The notes under the pieces were generated by a model. That model was not told the origin of the DNA and ran no database searches. It worked only from the letters and a program-made list of their open reading frames with translations. Of a stretch of 64,000 nt of DNA, positions 21,508 through 34,982 are shown piece by piece. This DNA is from Niebla homalea (Eukaryota > Ascomycota > Lecanoromycetes > Lecanorales > Ramalinaceae). The translations under genes were made by a program, and so were the position numbers. The stretch is from the NCBI GenBank assembly GCA_019925105.1, contig JAHGAU010000006.1, forward strand, positions 620,001-684,000, in the 5' to 3' direction. Position 1 is the first letter of the stretch. Every line of letters begins with the position of its first letter.

Positions 21508-23330
21508 ATGGCGACGAATAAAGGGACCCTAGAGGTTCAAAACGATGCGTATATATATAGCTTTAATAATAATAAGGGAAGTATATTAAGTATAATAAGT
21601 AAAAGTAACATAATAATTAAGAATAAGGTAATAAACGGGTAAGTAACTTATATTAATAGAAACGGTATCGACGTATATAAATAATATAATAATAATAAGC
21701 TAAATAATACTTAAAATAAATAAGAAAATTAAAATTAATAAAATACGTATATTAAAGCGCGTAAAACGTATAATAATAATATGGAAATAATAGAAATAAG
21801 GGGGTAAGAAGGCCAGTATAATATTAATAATAAAGGGTATAAGCGGAAGGAAAAGGCGGAAAGACCGCGGTAAAAGTATTATTAAGGATATATAAAAGGG
21901 AAATAAAGTTAATAAGGAGGATAAAACCTTAAGGGATTAAAAGTAAAAAACGGAGATAATATATTATTTAATAAATAAGGGTAAAAGAACGGTAAAGGAA
22001 ACAATAAAAACTTTAAAAGGATTCTTTATAATAAAGTAAAAGGATATTACGTTAAAAATTTAATTAATACTATAGATTAAATTAAAAAACGTAAAAAACT
22101 TTTATATAAAAATAAAGGTAAAATTAAAAGAAACGGAATACTTATAGGGCTTTTAAGGGGTAGGAGTGAAAACGTTAATAAAAAGTAAAAACGGCAACTT
22201 AAAATTAAGGATATAAAATAAAAATATAAAAGTAATAACTTTTTAAATAAAAAAAAATTAAATAATAAGGATAATAAAAAAAGTACTTATAATAGAAAAT
22301 AAAAGGATAACGAAAAAAAAAGTAGCCATATTAAAGAAAATAAGGATAATAACGGTCCGTTTATTTAATAATAAAGAAAAGAATATAATTATGGAAATAA
22401 ATCCGTTATAATTAATAAAAACTTTTAAAATAATAACGGAATTATTAATAAAATAAATTATTATAATACGTAAACTATAAAATAAGGATATTTTCCTTAA
22501 TATAATATCGTTAAAAATAAAAGAAAACTTAAAAAGGTTTAAAACTTAAATTAATAAAAAAAAATATAAATTAATTAAAATTTTAAAATAATTATTTATT
22601 ATTATAATAAATAAAATATATTTATTACGTTTTATAAAAACCGAAAAAGAAATTATATTAAAGAATATAAAAAAGAAGAATATAATTTTTTATTTAAAGT
22701 TTAAAATTATTAATTATAGACTTTTTCCAGTAATAAAGAGATTTAACTTTTTAAGATATATAAAGAAATATTTTATTATTATATTAAGCGTAACGTTAAT
22801 AAAAATATATAATAATATTTTAAATAAAAAGATTATTAAAAAGGGATTTTTTAAAATAACTTAACTATAAAATAAAACGGTAAATATTTATTAATATTTT
22901 AAATATTAAAATTATAAATATATTATTATAAAATACTTTAATATTATAAAATATACGGTTTACGTTAAAAGTTATAATACTTATAAATATATAAAGTTAA
23001 TAATTAAAAAGCTTATAAAAAGCGTATTTAAATATATTATATATAATAAGGAAGGATACTTAATATAAGATTTTAAATATATAATAAAAGTTAAAGAGAT
23101 TAAACGTAAAAAAACCTAGATAATTATAAAAATTTAACGATATAATACGTATAGAATTAATTTAACGGATTAATTAAAAATAACTTTAAGATATAAACTT
23201 AATTAATTAAATAATAAAAAATAAATAACGGTAATAAATAAAATAAAAAAAAGGAAATTTTTTATAATTTTAACCTTAAAGGTTAACCGTTTTATATTTT
23301 TAATAATAATTAAGAAAATATTAAGTTAAA
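21508..23330 (+). pseudogene. LINE D2 ORF1, RIP-degraded
   Basis: Starts ATGGCGACGAATAAAGGGAC (MATNKGT..). Collinear with D6 53188-54392 and, further on, with fragment D5. The zinc-knuckle region at about 22880-22995 reads YQYFKYQ.YKYIIIKYFN with Cys/His codons changed to Tyr. The long lysine/glutamate-rich middle (about 21800-22560) has no identified domain. The product would bind LINE RNA. Confidence 0.75.
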
Positions 23331-26068
23331 AAACGTTTAACCTTAATAAGAAGTTTATAACTTAAATAAATATAAATAAAAGAGCCTTTATAAAGGTTAA
23401 TATATAATATATTAAAATTTTTAAAAATAATATAATATAACGTTTATAATAAAAGAATTAAAATAATAATATTAATATTTAAGTTTAAAGAAGTTAAGGA
23501 CATTAATATTATAATAATATAGGAATTTTTATATAATTTATATATATATTTATTTATTAACCCGGAAAAAGGGTTTTACTTAACCTTTAAAAAGGATAAA
23601 ATAATTAAAATATATTTCTTTATAAATAAGCGGCTTAACGTAAATAACTAAAATATTACTTATTACAGTAAAAACCTTTATATATTCCGTATTATAAAAA
23701 AAAGGACTTAAAGGGCGACCTTAATATTTATAATATATATAATCTATTACCGGTTAATAAAAAAAAATCGTTTATAATACCGCTACTTAAAAAGGTCTTA
23801 ATTACTTTAAGTAAATATATATTACTTAAAGACTTTAACCTATATTATTATATATAAAACAAAGAAAGGCGTATAATAAATTACGTTAAATCGGACGATT
23901 TATTAATAATTATTATTTAAATTGACCTTTTATTATTAATATTATAAAAGATTATTATATAAGAGAATTATAGGTTTAAAACGATAATTAATTTAACCTT
24001 TAATATAGAAAAGGTTACTAGCGTAATTATAATATATAAATTATAAAAGGATTTAAAATATAATTTAAATTATATATTAATATAAATAATTTTAAATTAA
24101 ATTATTCATACGACCTTATTATTATTAATAAAAAGGGTATAGAAAATAATTAAAAAAATAGAAATTTATAAGAAAACGGAGGAAACGGTAATATAATTTA
24201 CGTATTTCCCTTAATTAAATAATAAAACCCGGATCGATTTCTTTATAAAGTAAATAATAAAAATATTAAATAAAATAATTAATAAAATAATCTTAATAAT
24301 AAAGCCCTTTTAAAAAGTTAAAATTTATTAAAATAAAAAATATATAATTACGATTATAAAGGCGAAAAATTAATAAAATAAACTTTTAAATATAAAAATT
24401 AAAAAATATTTAATTAATTAAAAACTATTTAAAAAGAAAAAAAGAAGATTATTAAAAAGGTTAAGTAAATATACTTTTAATCTATAATATATAATTTAGC
24501 GGTCTTATTTCGTAATATTTAAAAGTTAACGAAGTATAATAAAGAATGAAGTGGGAAATTAAAGTTTATTTTTAAATTCCCGCTTTTTAAAAGATTTAAT
24601 AATATATTATTTAATACCTTTAACGGTAAGATTAAGGCCCTTAAAGGAGTTTTTTTCTCCCCTCCGTTAAAGGTTAATTTAAACGATATTAATAACGTTA
24701 TATACTCCGATTCCGTATTAATAAATAAAGTAATAATATAAAATATAATAATTAAAGCGATTAATAAATTAAAGAAAAATAAAACTTCGGGACTAAATAA
24801 AATCCCTAATAGATTCCTATTAATAATAATATTACCGTTTAAAAAAGTTTTTATTTAATTTTTTTTAGGTATACTTTAACGTCGATTATTATTTACGTAA
24901 GTTTAAAAAAACGAAAACCATTATTCTTAAAAAGCTTATTAAGCCGGATTACTTTAAAGTAAAGTCTTATAAACCTATTATACTTTTTTATATGTTAAGG
25001 AAGGCCTTAAAGATAATAATAGTAAAAATCCTTAACGATTATATAGAAAATTACGGACTGCTCCCCGATTAATAAATAAAAGTAAAAAAAATCGGTTAAT
25101 AAAAATAGCCCTTAAAAGATTAATTAATAACGTATATATAATATAAAATTACGGGAAAAAATATATTATAAATCTTCTTTCTTTCAATATTATAAATACT
25201 TTTAATAAAATAAATTATTAAAGGTTATTATATAATTTAAAAAGAAAAAGATATTACTTTTCTTAATTAAAAAATAAAAGTTTCTTAAGTAATTAAGCTA
25301 TATTAATTAATTTAAAATAAAAAATAAGTTTAATAAAGCTTATTATAATAAGGATTCCTTAAGGATTGTTTATTTCTTTTATATTATTTTTATTTTTTAA
25401 CGGTTTATTAATTAAAAAGTTTATTAAGTTAAAATAAAAGGTTTAAGTTAAAAACTTTATTAATAACGTTTACCTTTTAACTTATAGTATTTTTATATAT
25501 ATAAATTATTTAAAACTAAAATAAACCTATAAAGTGTATCTTTAATAAATAAGAATTTATAAAGCTTAAAGCTATACGATATAATAATTATAATAAATTT
25601 AAATAGAATTACGGTAAAGCCGGATATTAATATTAAAGTCTTTAACCTTTAAATAAATAAAAAGTTCAATTAAAAAAATTATATAAGAAAAATTTAAAAG
25701 AAAATAACTTTATAAAAAAAGGTTTTATTTATCTTACTATATCGATATAAAAAATTACGTTATAAAAGGCCCGGACTATTTATTAAGCCGTAATAAAGTT
25801 AATTATAATATACGTTATAATTATTTAATATATATTTAAAAGTATTCCGGGATATAGGAAGGAGCTTATCCAGATATTATAGAAAGTCTAAAATTAATAT
25901 TTAAAAGTAATTAACGGTACTTATAAAGTAACTTTTATCCCAATATTAAAGTTTAAGGTCTTTATACCGTTAATCGAAATTTTATTGGATTAAATAGTTA
26001 TTTAAATAAGGTTAAAAAGATATATATATTTAATTATAATAATAAAAAACGGACGGATCCACCAGAAT
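23331..26068 (+). pseudogene. LINE D2 ORF2, endonuclease and reverse transcriptase part
   Basis: The frame opens near 23340 with ITQININK-like codons, the usual start of an AP-type endonuclease in LINEs. RT motifs lie at about 25330-25470: a P-Q-G-S-like turn (now *GFL / GIPQGSL-like depending on frame) at about 25345-25360, then FINNVYLLTYS at 25456-25488. The F-x-D-D box has both aspartates changed to asparagine by G-to-A. Element B interrupts at 26069, downstream of the RT core. The reading frame continues at 33792. Confidence 0.75.
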
Positions 26069-26437
26069 TGTTGCCGCCTAGCGCTCAGCAAGCGCCTAGC
26101 GCATACCAAGCATACCAAGCACCGGCTCACTTAAGGGCTATGGTTAAGTAACGTAACCGTCTGAGCGGTAACTTTTGGAATTAAAGGCTTTAGGAGTTCA
26201 GGCCTTTTATATACGGGTATACGTAATTATAACCGGGGTTAAAGTTATTATTACTATAATTTAAGCTACCCTTAAGACTGGTTATTTAAAATAAGCTTAT
26301 ATTTAACCAGTTTATAGTTCCTTAAGAATTAATTTACCTTTTAAATTTAAGTATTAAATTTATAATTATACTTTACGTTTTTTATAAACCTTTTTTAATT
26401 AACCTTATTAATTATAAGTTAACGGACCTATTTAATA
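26069..26437 (+). repeat. B 5' LTR (369 bp)
   Basis: Starts TGTTGCCGCCTAGCGCTCAG and has an un-RIPed first 100 bases with small internal repeats (CAAGCGCCTAGCG, ATACCAAGC twice at about 26102-26120). It ends GGACCTATTTAATA (from GGACCTGTCTAACA). TTTTAATTCTTC follows as the probable primer-binding site. Confidence 0.92.
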
Positions 26438-28380
26438 TTTTAATTCTTCTTTTTTTTAAGGTAAAAAGCCCAGAATAAAATATATCTTTTTATTTTCCGG
26501 AACGATTTACGGAAATAATTAATAATAAAAACTTTTAAGATTTAACTTAAAGATTAAGTTAAGAACCTTCCCTTAAAGGAAATATTATATTATATAAAGC
26601 GTTAATTAAATATTAAATTAACTTAAACCGCCTAAAATAAAAATAACTCCGGTATAATAAAGCTTTAATTAAAATTTAAAAGTTAAAATTAAAACGGAAA
26701 ACCAATTAATTAAAAAAATAAAATTAAAGCTTTTAAACGTTATTTTCTTTTTATGGTCTCGGTAATATTAACCGGAGTATTAAAAGCCCTTTATTAGGGA
26801 CGTATTACGCCGCCGCTTACCGGGCTATAAGTATTTTTTTACCCTTTAAATATAATAAATCCTTTAAGCCGGTTATTTTACTTAAATATACGGGTAAGTC
26901 CGAAAATAAATATTAACGGTAATTTATTATTATAGAAAAGTCTTTTTTATTAAGTTTAGATTACTTCTTAAACGATTATATTAAAATCGTATATTACTTA
27001 TAGTTTATTAATTATATTATTTAAAACCCGGACCCTTTTTTAATCCGGTTCTTTACCTTTAAAGAGTTTAAAATTAAATTTATAAATTAAATAATTAATT
27101 TAAAAACCCGCTAATTATTTTATTATAAACGTTTTAAGGATATAAAATAACGGTTAAATTAAAAGGTCGTTATTTTCCGTAATTATCTTAAAATAATTAA
27201 AAAGGATTTATTTATTTTATTAAATAAATTTAAGGCTTATATGCTTTTTATAAAGTTATTATTAAATTTAAAGTCCAGAATTATTTTTACCGGAAATATC
27301 CTAAGTATTTATAACGTTATTATTACGGTAATTATTATATAAAAGGGAAACTTAGAACGTTTTATTATAATTATTATTATTAATATTAATTATTTAATTA
27401 ATAAAAATAAATCTCTTAATAATAAGGTATTAAGGCTTAAGAACGATAATATAAAGCCGGTTCGTTCCGTTATAATTAATAATTAATATAATAAGAAACG
27501 TAAAATTAAATTAAAACTTAATTTAATATATAGGGATCTTAAATATTATATTTATTACGAAAAGGGCCATATTTCATTTAATTATCTTAAAAAAAATAAC
27601 GTTAAGGTTATAATTATAAGTATTATAAATAAGAAATATATAAGGTTAAAAAACATTAATACTTTAACGGCGTTTTAAGGCCGGAGCCAGAATAAAGATT
27701 AATAAAGGTTAATTTTACCTTTTATATTAAAGGTTAAATTAAGCTTAAAAGTAATTAATAGTTACTTATAGTATTACTTAATATAGGAGCTTAAATAAAT
27801 TAAATTTTATAATGGTTTATAATTTAATAAGACTTATAGTTTACCCTTATTATTTTACTATAAGTTAAATTACTTAATAATAATAAGGTTTATTATTATA
27901 AAGCTTATCGATTATAATATAATTTAATTAATAATTAAAGATAAATAAAATTATATAAGATATTTTTTTATATTATAAATTAAAACGGATTAAACGTAAT
28001 TCTAAGTTTCTCCGTATTAAAATCCTTTAAGATTATATTTAATTTAGCGGTTAATTAATAACGTTTTAAAATTAAATTTAATAACCTATAGATTAATAAC
28101 GTTTAAAAGTTTAATTAAACTTTAATAAAGATTAATAATATCTTTATAATTATATATATTAACGTAATAATAGCGCCCTTAAAAAAGGTACCGTAAGGCT
28201 TTATTTAAGGTTCTATAAGTATAACCGTAATATAAGAATCCATTAATTTAATTATTCCGTAAGAATTAAACGATTACGTAAATTTCTTTTTTAATAAAAT
28301 AATTAATATTTTATTTAAGTTAAAAAAAAGTAATTATATAATTAACTTAAATAAAAAAAAGTTACCTTATATAACCTATT
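26438..28380 (+). pseudogene. B gag, RIP-degraded
   Basis: This region encodes the gag structural protein. The zinc knuckle at 27544-27585 reads Y Y I Y Y E K G H I S F N Y, a CX2CX4HX4C box with the histidine intact and the three cysteines changed to tyrosine. Upstream (26720-27300) the segments VSV.L.G, NPDPFLIRFFTF.EF and KFKAYM resemble a Gypsy gag in layout only. The remainder to about 28380 should include protease and the pol linker; no clear catalytic motif was found. Confidence 0.7.
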
Positions 28381-31340
28381 TAAGATTAAGTTAACGGAGC
28401 TCCGGCGGTAATTTAATAATATTTTAACCCAGGGTTAAATTCGTTACTTAACGTTCCCTATAAGTGCCCCTATCCTTTTCATTTTAAAAAAGGATAGCGG
28501 CCTTTATTTCTATATAGATTACCGGGGTTTAAATATGGTTATAATTAAAAATCAATACTTATTACCTTTAATTATTAAGACTCTTAATTAACTAAATAAC
28601 TCCTTACGGTTTATTAAGTTAAATCTTAAGGATACTTATTATTAACTTTAAATTGAATAAAGCGATAAATAAAAGACGGCGTTCTATATACGTTATAGCT
28701 ATTTTAAGTATTTAATTATATTATTCAGCCTTCAGGTTAATTAATACTTTAACGACTTTTTAAGTTTATATTAATTAAGTTTTTACCGGTTTTATTAACG
28801 TAACTTAAATAATTTATTTCGACGATATCCTTATCTTTAATAAAAAGCCCGCGGATTATTAACGTTATATTAAATAAGTCTTTAATTAATTATATTAATT
28901 TTAATTCTATATTAATTTAAAGAAATATTAATTTAATATTACTTAAGTTAAATTCTTAGGATTTATAATTTTTATAAAAAGGATATAAATAAATTAAAAA
29001 CGTATTAAAGTAATTAAGGATTAACCTACCTTAAAGACTTACCAGGATATCCAGGTCTTTTTGGGGTTTTCCAATTTTTATAAACGTTTTATTTATAAGT
29101 ACTTAAGGATAATTAAACCTTTAATAAGTTTACTTAAAAGTAATAAAAAAAGGAAAAAGGCTAGGCTATTAAAATAGAATAACGTTATAATAACAGCGTT
29201 TAACTAATTGCGTAATTCATTTAATAATACGTTATTATTCTACCACTTTAACTTAAAAAAAAGGATATAAATAAAAATTAATACGTTTAATTTTACTATT
29301 ACCGGTATTTTATCTTAATAGTTTAAGGAGGATTATTAACGTTTAATAATATATTAATCCCGAAAAATATAACCCGTTAAATAAAATTATAAAACGTATA
29401 ATTAAAAGCTTTTTATTATTATTATAACGTTTAAGTAATAACGTTATTACTTAAAAGGAAACGCTAAAATTATTTAAATATAAACGGATTATAATAATTT
29501 CTAAGGGTTTATAAAGTAATTAACTTTAAGTTTATATTAAATTAAATAAGCCTTAAAACTTATTAATTATAATTTTAAAGTATTTTATTATTAAAATAAA
29601 ATAAACCTTATTAATTTATTATTAAGATATTTAAATTATAAAGGAGTCTTATTTTTTAATATTATTTTTCTATTTATATTATAAAATAAGCTTACTTTTT
29701 AATTAAAAAAATTACTAAAATACCGGCGGGCCGTAATTATAAATTATATCTTTTTACTTATATTAAAGGGTATTTAAGTTATTATCTTACGGAAGGAAAT
29801 ATATTAATTATTTAAAAACGTTTATAAAAAATCAATGTTATATAGTAATTTATTAAAGATTTATAAGTTAATAATAAGTTTATTTATAAAATTAAAAAAA
29901 CCGTTATTAAGTTAACTTAAGATTATTTACGATTTAATAAAGTTTAAAGTATTAATTCAACCGGTTTTATTAAATATAATAATCAACTATACGTCCTTAA
30001 AAACGGAGTAATTTAAAAGAAATTAATTAATAAATATTATAATAATAAGTTAATAAGTTACTTTAATATTAATAAAACTTATAAGCTATTAACCTAAAAA
30101 TAATGTTAAAACGGTTTAAAAGTTTAAATAACGGATTACATTAAAATATATAATATATATTAAAGAGTTAAAATATATTATTATTACTTTTACGGCGAAT
30201 TAATTTAACTCTTTCTTTTAATATAGCTTTAAAAAGAGTTAATTATAAACTTTATTACCGGTTTACTTTTTAATAAACGTAAAAAGTAAGTTTATAACTT
30301 AATCTTAATAATTATAAACCGTTATATAAAGATATATTGCTACTTATTTATAATAAAAAGTATAAACGTTATTACGTTAATTAAACTATTATTTAAAAAG
30401 ATTTTTTTTAAATATAATATATTAAACGGAATCGTTATTAATAAAGGCTCCGTTTTTATAAATAATTATTAAGGTTTAATATATTATTATTTAAAGATAA
30501 TATATAAACTTAATATCGTATTTTACTTTTAAATTAATAAATAAATTAAACGTTAAAATTAAAGAATAAAATAATATTTAAGAATATTCATTAACTTAAA
30601 GTAAATAAATTAAATAAATTTATTATTTATAATTAAGTATTTTTATATAAATATATATTATTTAAGTTTAAAATATAGTTTTTTTTACGTTAATTATAGA
30701 TATAATCTTAAAATCTATTTTAAGTTTAAGGATAAACTTATTAAAAAAGAAATATCCGTAATAAAAAAAAATTTAAAATTTTAAATAATATTTATAAAAA
30801 ATTAATAAAACGATAACGTTATATATTAAGATTAATTAAATAAATTTATAATAAAAAATATTAATTAAAGTTATATAACGTTAATAATTTAATAATATTA
30901 AATATTAAGAACCTTAAACTTAAATAATTAAGTAAAAAACTTATATTTTAATTTATTAAATCCTTTAAAATTAATAATAAGATTAAATAATAAGTATATT
31001 GCCTTTTCTTCCTTATAAGTTATTATATTTATTTTATAATTTATATTTCTTTTCTTAAGTTATATTATACCTAAATTAATAATAAAATAACGGAAACGAT
31101 AATATATCCTTTAAAATTTATTAATAATAAAAAAGAATAAAAGATTAAAGAAATTACGGATTATATTAAGAACTCCCGGGGTATTTAATATAAAGTTAAG
31201 TAGCTTAATTAAGGCTTTAAATATAATTAATAAGTTTTAACGGATAATTTAAGTAATATATAAAAGTTGTAAAAATAATATAAGAAAATAACGTAAAAGA
31301 AAAGAAAATAAGTATAAAGTTAATGCCGTAATAATTAAAA
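28381..31340 (+). pseudogene. B pol: reverse transcriptase, RNase H, integrase, chromodomain
   Basis: A pol polyprotein with RIP stops. RT at about 28480-28860 includes KKDGGLCFYIDY, then LPLIIKTLN.LN, RFIKLNLKDTYY and KTAFYIRYSYF. The active site I-Y-F-D-D-I-L-I-F is at 28812-28838 with both aspartates intact. RNase H is at about 29270-29480 (TFNFTITGILS, NYKTYN.KL). Integrase is at about 30070-30640, where the first catalytic region reads INFITGL with D changed to N, followed by Y..LK....NIVFYF. A chromodomain is at about 31120-31290 (EITDYIKNSRGI.YKVK.L). This order defines a chromovirus. Not functional. Confidence 0.85.
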
Positions 31341-31727
31341 GTTTTATATTATAATTAATAACTATATATAATAATTAATATTATAATTTATTTTATTAAT
31401 ATATTTTCCTTTTACGTAAGTTATTAAGGATTTATTATAATTCTATTTAATAAAACGTAATACGCTTAATATAATTAACGTTACGGTAATATTTATTTAT
31501 TTATTATAATTATAATAATTAATCTACGGATATAATAATATTATAAATATAAAAATATAAAAATAAATTATAAATACTTAAAAATACTTATTAATAGATT
31601 AATATTAAATCAAAAAGAAATAAAATTAAAGTATTAATAATTAAGGATCGATTAAAATATATTATAATTTAATTAACGTCCTGAAAACTTTAATATCGTA
31701 TTTATATTATTATTTAATAATATATAG

Positions 31728-31767
31728 ATTATAAGCGTTTAAATATTAAATATTAAACGTTTATAAT
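31728..31767. repeat. Near-perfect palindrome between B pol and its antisense frame
   Basis: The 20-base arm ATTATAAGCGTTTAAATATT is followed directly by its near complement AAATATTAAACGTTTATAAT. It sits just downstream of pol and just downstream of the convergent antisense frame. A related hairpin occupies the same place in A1 and A2, so it may be a shared RNA 3'-end or packaging structure (inference). Confidence 0.65.
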
Positions 31768-31799
31768 ATATATAAAGAAAACAAAAATAATTTATAACG

Positions 31800-32640
31800 C
31801 CGTTATATTAATATAATAAGCCTTTTCTTCTTTCTTTTTTTCTTTTTTTTTCTTATATTTTTAAAGCCGGATAAATATTAATAAATTAAACGGAATATAA
31901 TGATTTTACCCTTTTATTCCTTTTTTATTTTAAGGTTAATATAATTTTAATATTAGCGGGTTAAAAGGCTTTTTAATATGCTCTAGAATTATTATTCTCC
32001 GGAATTAAAGCTAATTTTTTAATTACCGCCGTTAAAATAAATTATACCTTTTTTATTTTTATATCCTTTTTTTTATTTTTATCTGTCTTAAAGCTTTTAA
32101 ATTTAAAGTAATTAACGGAACGCTTAATAAAAAAAGCCCGGTTTTTTTCTATATTACTCTTTATATAAAATATATTAACGTTAACGTTAAATTATTATTA
32201 TATTAATATATATTTTTACTTTAAATTTAACGACTTCCGCTTCCGTGGTAAAAGCTTGAAATAATTATTTTTTTACTTCCCCCTTAAGGGCCGTTATCGA
32301 TTTATAAGTTTTTAATTAAGTATAATAATATATTAGCTTAATTATATAATACGTTATTTTTATATATTTATATAATTTACGTTAAGCTTTAAATTTATAA
32401 AAGAATTTATTACGATAATATAATAAATAGAATCTTTCCTGGGGCTATAACGTTTAATTAAGTTTACGTATTACCTTACGTACCTTCTTAATAAGCTTAT
32501 TTAAGAACTATATTTAATTAAAACGTTAACGTTTTAATAATAATATAATTTTACGGTATAATAACGGTTATTATAGCCTTTAAACTTATATTAATTATAA
32601 GGATTAATATTATAAATATAAAGTTTATTCTATAAAAAAT
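31800..32640 (-). pseudogene. Antisense reading frame in the 3' region of element B, function unknown
   Basis: On the minus strand a degraded frame can be followed with mostly RIP-type stops. Segments include RFYLLYYRNKFFYKFKA, IKLIYYYT.LKTYKSITALKG and LFQAFTTEAEVVKFKVKIY, ending in a lysine-rich tail near 31830-31870. Its place, orientation and basic tail match the family A antisense frame. I could not align the two proteins convincingly by eye. No domain is recognised. Confidence 0.4.
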
Positions 32641-33406
32641 ATATAAAGTATAAAATATTTATATATTATTAACTTTTATTTAATTATAAATATATTCTTA
32701 TTATAAAACGTTAATAAAACGTTATCGTATTATATAAGTATTATATATTAAAATATTAAGATAATATTTACTTTATTTTCTTGTTTATATTATATTAATA
32801 TACGTTTATTTATTATTATTACGGATTATTATTATATTAAATATATAAATATTTATATATAATTAATATAATTTATTATAATAATAATAAGAATATAAAT
32901 AAAAGTTATTTTTATATATTAATTAAATATCGTAATTAAAGTTTATATATAATATACTTATAAAAGCTATTTAAACTATTAAAAAAAGAAAAAGAAAAAG
33001 TTTAAAATAATAATAAATTTTTTATTATTTAACCGTTATTACGCCGTAATAAATTAATAAGTAAATTCTTAAGTAATAACTTAATTATTAATTAATATTA
33101 TTAAAACTCTTTTCTTATTTATTTTTTCCTATTAAGTTTTATAAAAAGGTTTTTAATAAACTTTATTATAATATATTAATTATACGTTAACGAATAATAT
33201 TTTATTACGTTTAATATATTAAATAACGTTCTTAATACGTACTTTAAAATATATATATAAATTCTTTTCTTTTTACCCTTTTCTTATTAAGTTTTAATAA
33301 TAGGTTTTTAATAAACCTTATATATATATCGGTTACGTATTAACGTTTTTTTTATAATATTATTATTTATTTATATAACCTTTATCTTTAAGGATTAAAG
33401 TATAAA

Positions 33407-33417
33407 AAGGGAAATAT
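33407..33417 (+). other. Polypurine tract of element B
   Basis: The run AAAAAGGGAAA lies immediately before the 3' LTR, the expected site for plus-strand DNA priming. Confidence 0.7.
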
Positions 33418-33786
33418 TATTAATACTTAACGCTTAATAAATATTTAATATATATTAAATATATTAAGTACCGGCTTACTTAAGGGCTATAATTAAATAG
33501 CGTAGCCGTTTAAGCGGTAACTTTTAAAATTAAAAGCTTTAAAAGTTCAGGTTTTTTATATACGGGTATATATAATTATAACCGGGGTTAAAGTTATTAT
33601 TATCGTAGTCTAAATTACCCTTAAAACCGGTTATTTAAGATAGGTTTATATCCAATTAGTTTATAATTCCTTAAGAATTAATTTACCTTTTAAATTTAAG
33701 TATTAAATCTATAGTTATACTTTACGTCTTCTATAAACCCCTTTGGACTAGCCCCGCCAGCTGTGAGCCGGCGGACCTGTCTAACA
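33418..33786 (+). repeat. B 3' LTR (369 bp)
   Basis: Same length as the 5' LTR. Its first 300 bases are strongly RIP-changed (TATTAATACTTAACG for TGTTGCCGCCTAGCG), while the last ~50 (CCCCGCCAGCTGTGAGCCGG, then CTGTCTAACA) are untouched. In the 5' LTR the pattern is reversed. AGAAT follows. Confidence 0.92.
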
Positions 33787-33791
33787 AGAAT

Positions 33792-34982
33792 CTTAATAAG
33801 CCTTAAATTAAAAAAAATAAATTAAAGATATTTATCCTTTTTTTATTAAGATAAAGTAGGAATAAGTTAAGAAAAAAGTTAACCTTACCGGTATCCCAGA
33901 GGTTAATCTAAACGTATATAAATTCTTATTAAATGTAAAAAAGATTAAAATTAAAAGAATTTAAAAAATAAAAATTATAATAATCGCCTTATAGGTTATA
34001 ATAAAGTAAATCAAATATTAACGGAGGTATAAAAACTTTATACCTTAAAGTTATTATTATTTAATTTTTAACGATAAAAAGATTATTAATAAGTATTTCC
34101 GCCGTTATAATATTACAACGAAAGGTAATAACGTATTAACGATTTAACTCCGGATGGATAAAAATAAATTAACTTACTTTTTATTTATTATATATATTAA
34201 AAATTAAATAAACGCCGGATATAAATATAAATAAAAAAAGTAAGATGCCGTATACGTTTTTATTTCTTATTTTTTATTTATAAAAATTAAATTAAAACTT
34301 ATTATAAAAGTTAATACTTATAATTATTGTTAAATATTATTTATAAAGTGAAATATCCGGGTAGCCGTTAAATTTATAATATTTACCGGATTATTATTAT
34401 AGTTTAGCCTTATTATAAAGATAAATAAGGTTATTAAAAACCTTATAAAAAAGGCTTATTATTAATTAAGGAAAAAAAAAAGAAGCGGAAATTAATTATA
34501 TTAATTATATAAACCGGAAAGTATCTTTTATAACCGTAAGGATATAATAATAAACGCTTATTAAAAGTCTTTAAAGGAGTTAATAATAACAATAATATAA
34601 AAGGGGTATATATTAAGCGTATAAATATTAATAAAAATATTTAAAAACGTTACGTAAAGTTAAAATAATATAAATATATAAAGGAGCGGAAGAATAATAA
34701 GTTTAAAAGTAATTTTTATAAAAATACGGTTATAATATTATGGATTTTCTTAAGGGAATTAAAATATAAAAAGTATATAAATAAATTATTATTCTTTAAA
34801 CGGCTATTAATATCCTTTACTTTAAAGGATAAAGGATAAAGGCTTAATAAACGTCGGTTTTTATTTTAACGTTATAAGTATTAGGTTTTTACGGTTATTA
34901 ATAAGATTAAAAGGCCGCGTATTAAGGAACGCCGGAATTAGCTTAACTAGATCCGTAGTACAAATCAATCAATCAATCAATC
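33792..34982 (+). pseudogene. LINE D2 ORF2 C-terminal part, 3' UTR and tetranucleotide tail
   Basis: Continues the LINE after element B; the same join is seen uninterrupted in D1 (about 11210-11240, complement). A cysteine-bearing segment, KYPGSRQICNIC in un-RIPed form, is at about 34345-34385. I cannot assign it to a named domain. The final 100 bases before the tail (GGAACGCCGGAATTAGC, then CTAGATCCGTAG) are conserved in all LINE copies. The element ends with CAATCAATCAATCAATC at 34966-34982. Confidence 0.7.

Larger units (their letters stand above)
26069..33786 (+). mobile_element. Element B: second Ty3/Gypsy chromovirus family, inserted in LINE D2
   Basis: A 7718-bp element with 369-bp LTRs at 26069-26437 and 33418-33786 and the exact 5-bp duplication AGAAT at 26064-26068 and 33787-33791. 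Ends are TGTTGCCGCC and CTGTCTAACA. The plus-strand order is gag with zinc knuckle, RT, RNase H, integrase and chromodomain, then a 2-kb 3' region with an antisense frame, the same plan as family A. It shares the primer-binding sequence with A but has unrelated LTR starts. RIP is slightly lighter than in its surroundings: the RT active-site aspartates are intact. It is the last of four nested layers (D5 > A2 > D2 > B). Confidence 0.93.
21465..34982 (+). mobile_element. LINE D2: full-length Tad1-like LINE, plus orientation, split by element B
   Basis: A LINE inserted in A2 with the 13-bp duplication ACTTTATTTAAAT at 21452-21464 and 34983-34995. It is in two pieces, 21465-26068 and 33792-34982, joined across element B; the net length is about 5.8 kb. 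The 3' end is four to five CAAT/ATCA repeats (about 34961-34982). The 5' end carries 43 bases before the ORF1 ATG (21508), more than D1 has. RIP is extensive, except in the first ~40 coding bases and around the tail. Confidence 0.9.
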
